A DNA stretch of 64,000 nt from Bufo bufo (lineage: Eukaryota > Chordata > Amphibia > Anura > Bufonidae): assembly GCF_905171765.1 (NCBI RefSeq), contig NC_053394.1:156266756-156330755 (forward strand), in the 5' to 3' direction. This document shows positions 10,976-20,189 of the stretch, one piece after another. The notes below the pieces were generated by a model. It ran no database searches. It was not told where the DNA came from and saw only the letters and a program-made list of their open reading frames with translations. Position numbers and translations under genes: made by a program. Within the stretch, counting starts at the first letter, position 1; every line of letters starts with the position of its first letter.

Positions 10976-13393
10976 CTACAGCTTCACTTTAGCTGGTTCC
11001 GGTTTCTGTTGCCCGCTTCCCACCCGGTGGCCCAAGTACTGCACTTCGGCCATCCCTATATGACACTTGCTGGGTTTCAGTGTAAACCCTGCCTCTCCAA
11101 TACGATCTAGGATGGCCCCTATGTGTTGTAGGTGCTCTGCCCAGGTCTGGCTGAATATAGCGATGTCGTCTAAGTAGGCACAGGCGTATTCCTGGAATCC
11201 GTCCAGTAACCGATCTACCATCCGCTGAAAAGTTGCCGGAGCGTTTTTCATCCCGAATGGCATGACCCGAAATTGATACAGGCCAAACGGGGTGACAAAC
11301 GCCGACTTGGGGATGGCATCCTCGGCTAGTGGAATCTGCCAGTATCCCTTACATAAATCTATGGTAGTGAGATACTGGCCCCGTGCCATCTTATCCAGCA
11401 GCTCGTCTATCCGAGGCATCGGATAGGCATCAGACACCGTTTTGTCATTTAGCCTCCGGTAGTCGACACAGAAACGTGTCGTGCCGTCCTTCTTGGGTAC
11501 CAGCACTACCGGCGATGCCCAGGGGCTATCAGAAGGTTCGATAACCCCTAGCTGCAACATCTCGTCAATTTCAGTTTTGATATGTGTCCTGACTGCTTCA
11601 GGGACGCGATATGGAGTCTGCCGCATAGGTAGCTGTCCCGGGGTTTCGACTCGGTGGGTGGCTAGCGGAGTGTACCCAGGCAAATTGGAGAAGGTAGCCC
11701 CTTTAGCTATAATCAGCTCTTGTACCTGGGCACGCTCCTGAGGGCTTAGCCGCTCCCCCAGCTGAACCCCCTTGGAGGGCTCTGTCTGGTCTTCCTGTTC
11801 TAATAGGTCAGGTAGGGGCAGATTCTCCTGATCCTCAGAGGCTGAGGCGCATATCGCCGCCACGTCCTCTATCCTCTCATGGTAGGGTTTGAGCATGTTT
11901 ATATGGAGCATGCGTCTCTTCCCTACCCCTGAGCAGGGGCCAATCACATAGGTGGTGTCACATCTCTGCTCCACCACCTGGTATGGGCCTTGCCAGATGG
12001 CCTGCAGCTTGTCTGTGCGGACGGGTTTTAGAATCAAAACCTTCTGCCCCACTTGAAAGCTGCGGTCTCTGGCTCCCCTATCGTACCAGCGGCGCTGGCG
12101 TTGCTGGGCCGCCCGGAGGTTGGTGCGCACAGTCTGAGTCAGCGCCTCCAGACGGTCCCGGAACTCCAGTACGTAAGATACGATAGGGGTTCCATCTGGG
12201 CTACTCTCACCCTCCCAATGCTCCCTAATTAGGTCTAACGGCCCTCGTACCCTTCTTCCAAACAGTAATTCAAACGGAGAAAACCCTGTCGATTCTTGGG
12301 GTACCTCCCTGTATGCGAAGAGCAGGTGGGGTAAAAACCGCTCCCAGTCTTTGTGCGCTTCTCCAAACGTACGGAGCATCTGTTTCAGCGTACCGTTAAA
12401 TCTTTCGCATAGGCCATTGGACTGGGGGTGGTAGGCCGAATTTATTATTGGCTTAATGCCACATATCCTCCACAGTTGTTGGGTGACCTCGGCAGTGAAT
12501 TGGGTGCCCCTATCGGATATTATTTCTTGGGGAAATCCTACCCGGGAAAATATCTTCATTAAAGCCTCGGCCACCGTTTCAGCATGGATATTAGTGAGGG
12601 CTACGGCCTCAGGGTATCGTGTGGCATAGTCCACTACTGTTAAGATAAACCTTTTCCCAGAGGGACTGGGTTTGGGTAAGGGCCCCACTATGTCGACGGC
12701 CACCCTACTGAAAGGTTCTGAAATAATAGGGAGGGGACATAATTTAGCTTTGTGGCGGTCACCTCGCTTGCCTACTCGCTGGCAGACATCACAGGAGGTG
12801 CAGTACTGCCTCACATCTTTAGAAATCCCTGGCCAGAAAAATGCATGGGTTAACCTATATCGGGTACGGGTCATCCCTAGATGCCCAGACAAGGGAATAT
12901 CGTGCGCAATCCTAAGTAGCTCTTGCCGATATTTCTGGGGAACCACTAACTGTTTGGTGGTCACTGTGACTGACCCCCCCACCCCTCTTTCAGCAATCCG
13001 GTACAGTAGCCCCTTCTCCCACGTGTACCGCTCCCCCTCTAACCCAGCCTGGTCGGTGTGTACTCTGTCCCTATATATCTGTAGCGTGGGGTCTGACTTT
13101 ACCTCTGCCTCAAATGTAGTTGGGGTATCCCAGGACATACGTGTCGTGTGGGGGTCATGGTCTCGTACCTGAGCCTCAGAATGTGCTAGTGGAGCCGTGA
13201 TGCGAGCCTGCTGCCGTGTGGTCACTGGATGAGCTTCCTGGTGTGGAGCCTGGGGCACAAAAGCAGAGGTCATCTGGCCCAAGTCATTCCCCCGTACAAC
13301 ATCTGCTGGTAGATTTTGCATGAGGCCCACTTCCACAACCCCCTCTCCCACACCCCAATCCAAATGCACTTTAGCAGTGGGTAGTCGGTACAC
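10976..13393 (-). CDS. pol: pol: integrase followed by reverse transcriptase
   Basis: An 805-residue open frame. The integrase comes first: an HHCC zinc domain (HDIPLSGHLGMTRTRYR…YCTSCDVC, about residues 165-205); the DDE core with VDIVGPL, SDRGTQF and HPQSNGLCERFNGTLK (about 230-330); and a GPY/F module (LQAIWQGPYQVVEQ, about 480). A linker leads to a gypsy RT: WASPVVLVPKKDGTTRFCVDYRRLN, LCKGYWQIPL, FGLYQFRVMPFGMKNAPATFQ and the catalytic YLDDIAIFS (about 595-770). Integrase ahead of RT is the defining oddity. The frame stops at 10976 just before the RT thumb because of an apparent one-base loss near 10984. The remaining thumb and RNase H are in the next frame (10943-10359). Confidence 0.93.
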   Translation of the reverse strand: MYRLPTAKVHLDWGVGEGVVEVGLMQNLPADVVRGNDLGQMTSAFVPQAPHQEAHPVTTRQQARITAPLAHSEAQVRDHDPHTTRMSWDTPTTFEAEVKSDPTLQIYRDRVHTDQAGLEGERYTWEKGLLYRIAERGVGGSVTVTTKQLVVPQKYRQELLRIAHDIPLSGHLGMTRTRYRLTHAFFWPGISKDVRQYCTSCDVCQRVGKRGDRHKAKLCPLPIISEPFSRVAVDIVGPLPKPSPSGKRFILTVVDYATRYPEAVALTNIHAETVAEALMKIFSRVGFPQEIISDRGTQFTAEVTQQLWRICGIKPIINSAYHPQSNGLCERFNGTLKQMLRTFGEAHKDWERFLPHLLFAYREVPQESTGFSPFELLFGRRVRGPLDLIREHWEGESSPDGTPIVSYVLEFRDRLEALTQTVRTNLRAAQQRQRRWYDRGARDRSFQVGQKVLILKPVRTDKLQAIWQGPYQVVEQRCDTTYVIGPCSGVGKRRMLHINMLKPYHERIEDVAAICASASEDQENLPLPDLLEQEDQTEPSKGVQLGERLSPQERAQVQELIIAKGATFSNLPGYTPLATHRVETPGQLPMRQTPYRVPEAVRTHIKTEIDEMLQLGVIEPSDSPWASPVVLVPKKDGTTRFCVDYRRLNDKTVSDAYPMPRIDELLDKMARGQYLTTIDLCKGYWQIPLAEDAIPKSAFVTPFGLYQFRVMPFGMKNAPATFQRMVDRLLDGFQEYACAYLDDIAIFSQTWAEHLQHIGAILDRIGEAGFTLKPSKCHIGMAEVQYLGHRVGSGQQKPEPAKVKL

Positions 13394-13845
13394 TGCTCCC
13401 CCCTGCCACCCTTACGGCCACTGATCCGCCAGTGTGAGCGGAACCTGGAACCAGATGGGGTGCGATCAAGGTGAGCGTGGCTCCGGAATCTCGGAGCCCT
13501 TGTACTTCCTTCCCTTCCAGGGTCACCAGCTGGCGATGATGCTGTCTGTTGTCGGTGGCTCGAACGGACATCACCTCGTGTAATACCCCTAGAGGTTCCT
13601 CGGCTTGCACACTCCACATCTGTTGGGCAGCTGGCTCCCGCTGATAATGGAGGGCAGCAGCCCTTGGTGCCGGATTCGGTCGAGCTTGGTTCCAGGCGGG
13701 TCTGCCTCGATTTTGGGTGCACTCACGGGCCATATGCCCCCACTGTTTGCAGGTGTGGCACTGGATATTGGCACGTCCATTATACCTGGAGGGTGGTGGT
13801 AGGTTCCCTGGGGACGGGCGAAAAGGAGATGCAGGGGGAGCGTGG
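13371..13845 (-). CDS. Zinc knuckle and protease frame of the Gmr1-like element
   Basis: This frame carries the CX2CX4HX4C zinc knuckle (13719-13760), then the aspartic protease signature LRDSGATLTLIAPHLV (about 13500-13450, DSG catalytic triplet). After VRVAGG it meets a run of six C (13398-13403, plus strand) where register is lost and the frame soon stops. The downstream pol frame picks up exactly there (YRLPTAKVHLDWG). Protease would cut the gag-pol polyprotein. Continuity with the upstream gag frame also needs a shift, at 13844-13850. Confidence 0.8.
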
Positions 13846-14590
13846 GGGGGTGGAATGCTGGGTGACCCCGCGGGTAACTTTTGGGGAGGGTTACCTGATG
13901 CCTTCTCGCATCAAAATGCTGATCGGCTAAGCGTGCCGCTTCTGTTAGGGTGAGAGGCTTCCTGTCCCGCACCCATTCTTGTGTCTCTGGAGACAAACCG
14001 TTGAAGAATTGCTCCAACAGCATTAACTGCCGCAATTCTTCCATAGTAGTGGCTTGGCTGGCTTGTATCCACCCTTGTGATGCTTGGTCCAGCTTGTGTG
14101 CCCACTCAGCATGAGAATCTTTCTCTGGTTTTCGCAGGTTTCTAAATTTCCGCCGGTATGCTTCTGGGGTAATGGCATACCTCTCTAATATCGCTCGCTT
14201 TACTTTTTCATAATCTTTGCTGTCCTCGCTGGGTACAGCGCGATATGCTTCCGCTGCCCGCCCTGCTAGCTTGCCTGCCAGCAAGGGGACCCATACTGCC
14301 CGTTCCAAGTCATGTAAATCACACAGCCTTTCAAAATTCTGTAAAAACCCATCAATCTCATCCTTCTCCTCGCAAAATACTTTAAAGGCATGATAGGGAA
14401 TTTTGGGTTTTACCTGGCTGTAGAGTGACCCAGTGGTGGATTCCGCTCGGGACGGTGCATGCTGTGGGCTGTGTGCCATCACGTACTCCTGCACATTGGC
14501 CATTACCATTTGCATCATGGCCTCTGATATAGGCTGTGGCAGAAATTCCAGCCTGGTTCTCATTTCCCTCTGGTAGAGTGTCTCCTCCAT
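13589..14590 (-). CDS. gag: gag of the Gmr1-like element (frameshifted near its end)
   Basis: Starts MEETLYQREMRTRLEF at 14590, about 270 bases after the LTR. The core (IPYHAFKVFCEEKDEIDGF … LERYAITPEAYRRKFRNLR … QLMLLEQFFNGLSPETQEWV, about residues 65-215) is the helical capsid-like region of gypsy gag, close to the SCAN-related type. In-frame gag is credible to about residue 245. At a run of seven G (13844-13850, plus strand) the frame shifts, so the last ~85 residues here are out of register. The true continuation, in the next frame, contains the zinc knuckle CHTCKQWGHMAREC (13719-13760). The protein would bind and package element RNA. The indel may be real decay or a homopolymer sequencing error. 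Confidence 0.85.
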   Translation of the reverse strand: MEETLYQREMRTRLEFLPQPISEAMMQMVMANVQEYVMAHSPQHAPSRAESTTGSLYSQVKPKIPYHAFKVFCEEKDEIDGFLQNFERLCDLHDLERAVWVPLLAGKLAGRAAEAYRAVPSEDSKDYEKVKRAILERYAITPEAYRRKFRNLRKPEKDSHAEWAHKLDQASQGWIQASQATTMEELRQLMLLEQFFNGLSPETQEWVRDRKPLTLTEAARLADQHFDARRHQVTLPKSYPRGHPAFHPPTLPLHLLFARPQGTYHHPPGIMDVPISSATPANSGGIWPVSAPKIEADPPGTKLDRIRHQGLLPSIISGSQLPNRCGVCKPRNL

Positions 14591-14842
14591 GGCTGCTGGG
14601 GGTGTAGCGCTGCGGGCTCTGTCTCCCTCTATCAGCTCACAATTAGTATGTCCTTGGGTTTGTTGCTGGCTACTTTACCCCTGGCTTCCAATAGCTCTTT
14701 CAATGTCCGCCGTTTCAAAGCAGCATAATCAATCTCCATTCACCTCGCTGTTCGTTCCTTTGTTCCATACGAATTGCCCTTCACTTTCCTTGTTCGGTAG
14801 TTTCAATTTACACGAACACCGCTTTTCGGCTGTAAGGTTGGA

Positions 14843-14860
14843 TCACGTCGCTTGCCACCA
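14843..14860 (-). other. tRNA primer-binding site
   Basis: Two bases inside the 5' LTR the minus strand reads TGGTGGCAAGCGACGTGA. Starting TGG, it is complementary to a tRNA 3' CCA end, as expected for minus-strand priming. The tRNA species was not determined. Confidence 0.7.
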
Positions 14861-14862
14861 AT

Positions 14863-15272
14863 TGTAGCGGAGTGCGATATTAGAATCCACGATCTCCGCT
14901 GGTATAACAGGTAAATCCGCAGTAACGCTGAACAGTAAGGCAATGTTCCCAATCCTCCCAATAACCGGACGAGACACAGTCTGGGAGTCAACTAACTTTA
15001 CTAGGCACAGCACACATGTTTCATACCCCTCAACAGCCTCATTTACATACAATAGGGTGAATAGATTACTATAATACAAGGAAAGGTGGGGGCAGACAAT
15101 AGCAAGGGCTGATGGGAGGTTGAGGGGGGTGTGTGGACAGCCGAACCTAAAATAATATAAAAGAGTCCATCTGTTACAGCCCAATATACATAGCAAAACA
15201 GATATAGCATACAGCACAACCTACAGACAACCTTTCTTACATTATAGTCCAGAAGTGGCTAGGTTTGCCACA
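14863..15272 (-). repeat. 5' LTR of the Gmr1-like element
   Basis: On the minus strand begins TGTGGCAAACC and ends CGCTACA, the usual TG…CA limits. It matches the other LTR (9868-10277) base for base by eye. No clear TATA box was assigned; a run resembling ttatattatttt lies near 15155 on the minus strand and may be part of the promoter. Confidence 0.93.
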
Positions 15273-15826
15273 CCAGCCCAAACCAGTACTCCACCTCCAC
15301 CTTGCTGGCGTCTGAGTCGGACTGGAGCTCTCTGCCCTTTACCAATCCAGCCACGGGCCCATCCATCTGGCCCATCAAGACTCACTCTCATTTCATCAGT
15401 CCATAAAACCTTAGAAAAATCAGTCTTGAGATATTTCTTGGCCCAGTCTTGACGTTTCAGCTTGTGTGTCTTGTTCAGTGGTGGTCGTCTTTCAGCCTTT
15501 CTTACCTTGGCCATGTCTCTGAGTATTGCACACCTTGTGCTTTTGGGCACTCCAGTGATGTTGCAGCTCTGAAATATGGCCAAACTGGTGGCAAGTGGCA
15601 TCTTGGCAGCTGCACGCTTGACTTTTCTCAGTTCATGGGCAGTTATTTTGCGCCTCGGTTTTTCCACACGCTTCTTGCGACCCTGTTGACTATTTTGAAT
15701 GAAACGCTTGATTGTTCGATGATCACGCTTCAGAAGCTTTGCAATTTTAAGAGTGCTGCATCCCTCTGCAAGATATCTCACTATTTTTGACTTTTCTGAG
15801 CCTGTCAAGTCCTTCTTTTGACCCAT
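15273..15826 (-). CDS. Tc1-B transposase, N-terminal half
   Basis: About 185 residues from the start MGQKKDLTGSEKSKIVRYL to the LTR retrotransposon junction at 15273-15277. The first HTH (STLKIAKLLKRDHRTIKRFI) is followed by a basic GRPR-like linker (QGRKKRVEKPRRKIT), a second HTH (ITGVPKSTRCAILRDM), and the first catalytic block VLWTDEMRVSLDGPDGW with the expected Asp. The ATG is preceded by an untranslated stretch leading to the inverted repeat. The frame has no internal stop. The C-terminal half continues on the other side of the insertion at 9867. Confidence 0.9.
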
Positions 15827-16590
15827 TTTGCCAAAGGAAAGGAAGTTGCCTAATAATTATGCACACCTAATATAGGGTGTTGATGTCATTAGACCACACC
15901 CCTTCTCATTACAGAGATGCACATCACCTAATATGCTTAATTGGTAGTAGGCTTTCGAGCCTATACAGCTTGGAGTAAGACAACATGCATAAAGAGGATG
16001 ATGTGGTCAAAATACTCATTTGCCTAATAATTCTGCACTCCCTGTATATTGATGCATTTTTTAGATATTGTCTCCATTTAATTGCGGTTAGATCATATAG
16101 TAAAGGAGACATCTCTGCGGTATTGCTTTCTTAAGATATAGTTTAAAAACAATACATATATATCAATACAGATGCTTAAAAGATAATTGCTATAATATCA
16201 ATAGGCCTACTTATATTGACCATATACAATTTAAAATACACATTCTATATCATAACTCTGCGGAATGGTATAAAAACAGTATCTAAAAATATATAAAAAT
16301 TTATAATGTCATAAGGGACTATAAAATAAAAATTATTCATTATACTTGGTTATTGGTGGAGATTGAGCCCCCCATGCCACAGCCAGTGGGGCAAACATAT
16401 TCTGTTATTGAATCTGTATTGTTTCTAGTTTCTCTATTTTCAAACTTTTATTGTAGGAATGGGTGGGTGGGCCCACCACCAAGGGGGGATTAGAGTGCCG
16501 ATAATCGGCCAGACATATGATCCTCCATTGGATGGGGGGCACACCCCCTATGTATAGTCTAGAGGAAGCCGAAGATTTCCAATTCAGCAT

Positions 16591-17003
16591 TCAAACCTGC
16601 TGGCAATAGACTACCAAAATCATATATAAGCCGAGATTCCGCTCTGGACATTTTTTCCACATGTTTCCCCCCCTCCAGTGTATATCTATCTTCTCCAGGG
16701 CCATGAATATCAATCCTCCAGGATCTTGATTATGGGCCTCTTTGAAATGCTTCGAAAGTGAGTGTTTCAGGTATCCTTTTTTTATATTGGACACATGTTC
16801 AGAAACCCTCACTTTTAACGTCCTCTTGGTTCTCCCAATGTACTGTCTGGAGCAGGGGCATTGGAGAAGATATATCACACTGGTTGAGTTGCAAGTCAAA
16901 AATTGTTTAATCTCCCATGAAAAAGCATTTTGAGTCAAATCTATTTTCTTGATATTCTTGGGGGCTTTTGTGACCTTGCAGCCGGCACATTGGCCGCACC
17001 TGG
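16591..17003 (-). pseudogene. PLE-A GIY-YIG endonuclease fragment
   Basis: The C-terminal domain of a PLE polyprotein. A cysteine pair cluster (RCGQCAGC) comes first, then the GIY-YIG-like core VIYLLQCPCSRQYIGRTKRT followed by LKVRVSEHVSNIKKG and SLSKHFKEAHN, the Arg, His and downstream His positions expected of PLE nucleases. This domain nicks target DNA for target-primed reverse transcription. The frame is open for about 135 residues and stops at 16591. It begins exactly at the target duplication, so upstream RT was lost at integration rather than by later decay. Confidence 0.85.
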
Positions 17004-17659
17004 GGTACATGTGACAACAATCTCCCGTATTCTTCATATGTCTTGGCTATGGGGTAGAGTGGCAGACTTCTTATGAAGAAAAACATCCAAGCCAGGCCAC
17101 ATTTTGAAAAAACACATCTGAAGTCTCCCAAAAGCATGTGGGAAAAGATATGTTTGGCGCAAAAACAACACTGCACATCACCAAAAGAACACCATCCCCA
17201 CAGTGAAGCATGGTGGTGGCAGCATCATGCTTTAGGGCTGGAACTGGGACCTTAGTTAAGCTAGAGGGAATTATGAACAGTTCCAAATACCAGACAATAT
17301 TGGCACAAAACCATCAGGCTTCTGCTAGAAAGCTGAACATGAAGAGGAACTTCATCTTTCAGCATGACAACGACCCAAAGCATACATCCAAATCAACAAA
17401 GGAATGGCTTCACCAGAAGAAGATTAAAGTTTTGGAATGGCCCAGCCACAGCCCAGACCTGAATCCAATAGAAAATCTGTGGGGTGATCTGAAGAGGGCT
17501 GTGCACAGGAGATGCCCTCGCAATCTGACAGATTTGGAGTGTTTTTGCAAAGAAGAGTGGGCAAGTCTTGCTAAGTCAAAATGTGCCATGTTGATAGACT
17601 CATACCCAAAAAGACCGAGTGCTGTAATAAAATCAAAAGGTGCTTCAACAAAGTATTAG
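17004..17659 (+). pseudogene. Tc1-A transposase, C-terminal catalytic part (degenerate)
   Basis: Resumes the Tc1 transposase after the PLE insertion. Directly visible are FQHDNDPKHTSKSTKEWL (second catalytic Asp, about residue 55 of the readable frame 17210-17659) and HSPDLNPIENLWGDLKRAVH (third acidic residue, spacing as in DD34E transposases), ending KGASTKY. The stretch 17012-17210 contains the ribosome-like remnants of the first catalytic block but with deletions and frameshifts; the segment holding the first Asp (WSDE-type) is missing. The protein cannot be functional. This completes the evidence that 2420-18103 is a single split element. Confidence 0.88.
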
Positions 17660-17778
17660 TTTAAGGGTGTGCACACTTATGCAACCATATTATTTTATTT
17701 TTAGATTTTTATTTCCCTCTACCTGAAAGATTTTAGTTTGTTTTTCAATTGAGTTGTACAGTTTATAGGTCACATTAA

Positions 17779-18045
17779 GGCCTCATGCACACGACCGTAT
17801 TTTGTTTCCGTGTCCAATCCGTTTTTTTTGCGGATAGGATGCGGACCCATTCATTTCAATGGGTTCGCAAAAAACGCGGACAGCACACCGTGTGCTCTCC
17901 GCATCCGTATAGGCATTATTACAATGGATCCGTAAAAAAAAACGGATCCGCAAAAAAAAACTGATGCCATAGTGAACGTCATCCTTTTTTTTGCGGATCC
18001 GCAATTTGCGGACCGCAAAACACATACGGTCGTGTGCATGTAGCG
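17779..18045. mobile_element. Harbinger-like MITE inside Tc1-A
   Basis: A 267-bp non-coding insert with inverted ends (ggcctcatgcacacgaccgt / …acggtcgtgtgcatgtagcg) flanked by TAA duplications (17776-17778 and 18046-18048). A 3-bp TAA/TTA duplication suggests PIF/Harbinger mobilisation. The interior can fold back (aaacggatccgc repeats, cccattcatttcaatggg). A near-identical relative lies at 63150-63419. Confidence 0.75.
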
Positions 18046-18991
18046 TAAAGGTGGAAAAAGTTCTGAAATGATTTATCTTTGTCTCATTTATCCATATCCA
18101 CTGTATATAAATGGTGTTACAGAGATCTCTAATGTTGGATGGATGTAATGCATTCACCAGCCTGAAATAGGAATTTAGCAGCTGTGACAAAGGAAATGCA
18201 TAAAATGGCATGAAATGACATATAGCAATTTGGAGTGTTCCCATCCAATTGGAGTGGGACACTACAAGGCTACTTTCATACTAGCGTTTTTGCTGGATCA
18301 GCAAAACACTTCCGTTACTGATAATACAACCATTCTGATCGGTTATGAATGGATCCGGTTATATTATCTTTAACATAGCCAAGAGGTATCAGTCATGAAT
18401 ACCATTGAAAGTCAATGGGGGACGGATCCGTTTTGTACTGTGTCAGATTGTCTCAGAGAAAACGGATCCGTCCCCATTGACTTGCATTGTGGGTCATGAT
18501 GGATCCATCTTGCTCTGCATCTCATGATGGAAAGAAAACCGCAGCTTGTTGCAGTTTGCTCTCCTGTATGGGAACGCAACCAAACAGAACATAATGCTTT
18601 TTGGAGCATTACGTTCTGTTCAGTTACATTTTGTCTAGTGTGGAGCGAACTGAACTTTACGATTTTTGGTACCCGGACCCGAACCCGAACTTTGCCGGAA
18701 AAGTTTGGGTTCGAGTTCGGTGTCCAGGCATTTAATAAAGCTCGTTGAAAGGCTGCAGGGCAGCCAATCAACAAGCTTTTAAACTGTGCGCCCTTAGAAG
18801 CCATCACAGCCATGCCTACTAATGGCATGGCTGTGATTGGCCGGTGCATCATGTGACCCAGCCTCTATATAAGCTGGATCACGTGTAGCACCACCCATAA
18901 GCTCTCAGTAGTGAAAGGACAGAAAGCAGGCAGCTGAAGTGAGGGACAGTGTTAGTGCTATTTTTTTTGTGGGTGCAATACACAATCTTTG

Positions 18992-19915
18992 TGTCACAGC
19001 CACTATCTCTGGCTGTGACCTTCCGTTCTTGCTTGTTCGGCGCCCCTCGCTGAAGTTCTGTTCCTGTGTATTATTTGTGGTTCTGTATGGGTTAACTCCC
19101 CTGTGTTCCTATTAGGAGTTAATCCTCTGTCTGCTCCATGGGTGTGGTCTCTCTGCTGCACCCATGGAACCTGTATATAAGGCTGAGGTTTCCTCAGTTC
19201 TTTGTCAGCTCTCCTGGTGTGTGTTGTCTTGTCCTGCTCTGCTCCTGGTTTGTACTCTTTCTCCCATGCTGCTGACCCATGGGATCCGTGTCTGTCTGCC
19301 TGTGCTCTGTGAGTTTCCCTACTTGTTCATTTGCGTCCTTTTCCCTGTCTTTCTGTTCTGCCAGTTATGTTTTAGTTACTTTGTGTTTATTCTGATGTCT
19401 GTGTTCAGCAAGCTTTTGCAGCAGAGTGGCATGACAAGGCCATGCAGTTTAATACTGGTGGAGCAAGTCCTCTGCTCATTGCCACTCCTGCTCCCTTGCA
19501 TGAACTCCTGCTTGTGTTATTATTTGCCCTGTTTTGTATTTACCTGTCTGTTATGTTTGCCTATGTGCCGTCGGTACCTTCTGGTACCTGTTGTCCATTC
19601 GCTCCTGCTGTCACTGTCTAGGTCACGCTCCAGAGTGGACCCTGGAAACTTTCTGCAGCTAAGTCTAACCCTACCATCTAGGGCTCTAGTGAAAACCAGG
19701 AGTTGCTTAGTTACGCCCCTCTGGAGTATTACTAGACAGTGGCGCAGTGGGGGTTTTCTCCCACTGTGCTGACGGTACATAGAGCTCAAGTTTTGTCTGT
19801 GCTGCCTTCCCTGTTTTGTTTGTGCAATAAACTCTCTTATGTGTCTGTACCTGATTTCCATCCGTTTATTGCATGACGACGCGGTGGTCTCTCCGGGGAC
19901 CTCCAACTCGTGACA
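18992..19915 (+). mobile_element. Solo LTR (gypsy-type) with promoter elements
   Basis: Begins TGTCACAGCCAC and ends CTCGTGACA, flanked by a perfect 5-bp duplication ctttg (18987-18991 and 19916-19920), with no internal coding region on either side: a solo LTR left by recombination. A TATA-like ctgtatataaggctg lies at about 19170 and a polyadenylation signal caataaac at about 19825, consistent with an LTR read on the plus strand. The hydrophobic 202-residue frame at 19164-19772 is within the LTR and unlikely to be a gene. Confidence 0.85.
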
Positions 19916-20189
19916 CTTTGCACCCCTGACACAGAAAGCTAATCATAAATCTGGCTGTTAAAGAGGTTGTCCGGTCCCAAAATCAAAATTCTTTGTATGT
20001 GCTCCTAACCAGGGCCGCTGATAGAAATCATGGGGCCCCGTACAGCATACATGACGGGGCCCCCTTCAGCTCCACCCCCTGATCCCTCCTTCAGCCACAC
20101 CCCTGGCCCCGCCCTTGGCCCCTCCCCAGACGCCGCCTTGAAACAACATGCAGATTTGTCTACAAGTGATATTTATGGCGCTGGGGGGT

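Larger units (their letters stand above)
9868..15272 (-). mobile_element. Ty3/gypsy LTR retrotransposon, Gmr1-like (INT before RT)
   Basis: A 5,405-bp element with two 410-bp LTRs that I read as identical, flanked by the 5-bp duplication ccagc (9863-9867, 15273-15277), sitting in the Tc1-B transposase. On the minus strand the order is LTR, primer-binding site, gag with zinc knuckle, protease, integrase, reverse transcriptase, RNase H, polypurine tract, LTR. Integrase upstream of RT is the copia-like order, yet the RT and integrase sequences are gypsy-type. Exactly this combination is established for the Gmr1-like group of deuterostome gypsy elements. Identical LTRs imply a recent insertion. 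Three apparent single-base indels break the coding frames. Confidence 0.92.
9072..16044 (-). mobile_element. Tc1/mariner transposon B, split by an LTR retrotransposon
   Basis: Inverted ends cag(g)agtgcagaattattagg face TA dinucleotides at 9070-9071 and 16045-16046, within PLE-A 3' UTR. A second internal inverted block (gtgcataattattaggcaa near 9262 and 15846) is present on both sides. Removing the LTR retrotransposon (9868-15272 plus one 5-bp duplication) leaves about 1.56 kb with one transposase on the minus strand, a normal Tc1-like size. Both readable transposase halves lack internal stops, so this copy was probably intact or nearly so when interrupted. Confidence 0.92.
3113..17003 (-). 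mobile_element. Penelope-like element A (5'-truncated), heavily nested
   Basis: A minus-strand PLE inserted in Tc1-A with a perfect 9-bp target duplication ggtacatgt (3104-3112 and 17004-17012). After removal of two younger insertions (3436-8561 and 9072-16044) about 1.8 kb remains: a GIY-YIG endonuclease at the 5' end, a 3' UTR with a hammerhead ribozyme motif at 8909-8952, and an AATAAA-containing 3' end near 3168-3185 (minus strand). The reverse transcriptase is missing, so this is a 5'-truncated copy, normal for PLE integration. Confidence 0.85.
2420..18103 (+). mobile_element. Tc1/mariner transposon A, split by nested insertions
   Basis: Both ends carry the terminal inverted repeat cagtggatat… next to TA dinucleotides (2418-2419 and 18104-18105), the Tc1/mariner target duplication. 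Subterminal blocks (gagacaaagataaatcat; tgtgcacac near 2621 and 17669) are mirrored on both sides. The transposase starts on the left (2796) and resumes on the right (17004), so the element was about 1.8 kb before a Penelope-like element entered it and about 1.5 kb before a MITE entered its 3' end. The right half has lost internal coding blocks, so this copy was probably already dead. Confidence 0.9.
1577..18266 (-). mobile_element. Probable ~1 kb LTR (solo), split by a Tc1 transposon
   Basis: Read on the minus strand, sequence starting TGTAGTGTCCCACT at 18266 continues to 18104, is interrupted by the Tc1 element, and resumes at 2417 down to about 1577 (…CGCTCA). Without the insertion it is about 1.0 kb with TG…CA ends and no coding sequence, as expected of a solo LTR. 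The start resembles that of the gypsy LTR at 28243 (TGCAGTGTCCCAC), and both share a GGCGTCA stretch, suggesting related families of similar length. A 4-bp match (aggc, 1573-1576 and 18267-18270) could be the target duplication but is too short to prove the left edge. A MITE abuts the right edge. Confidence 0.5.

Noticed and set aside
19164..19772. 202-residue hydrophobic, Leu/Cys-rich frame as a membrane protein
   Set aside because: It lies wholly inside a solo LTR with a perfect 5-bp target duplication and starts at the LTR's TATA region; T/C-rich composition explains the hydrophobicity.
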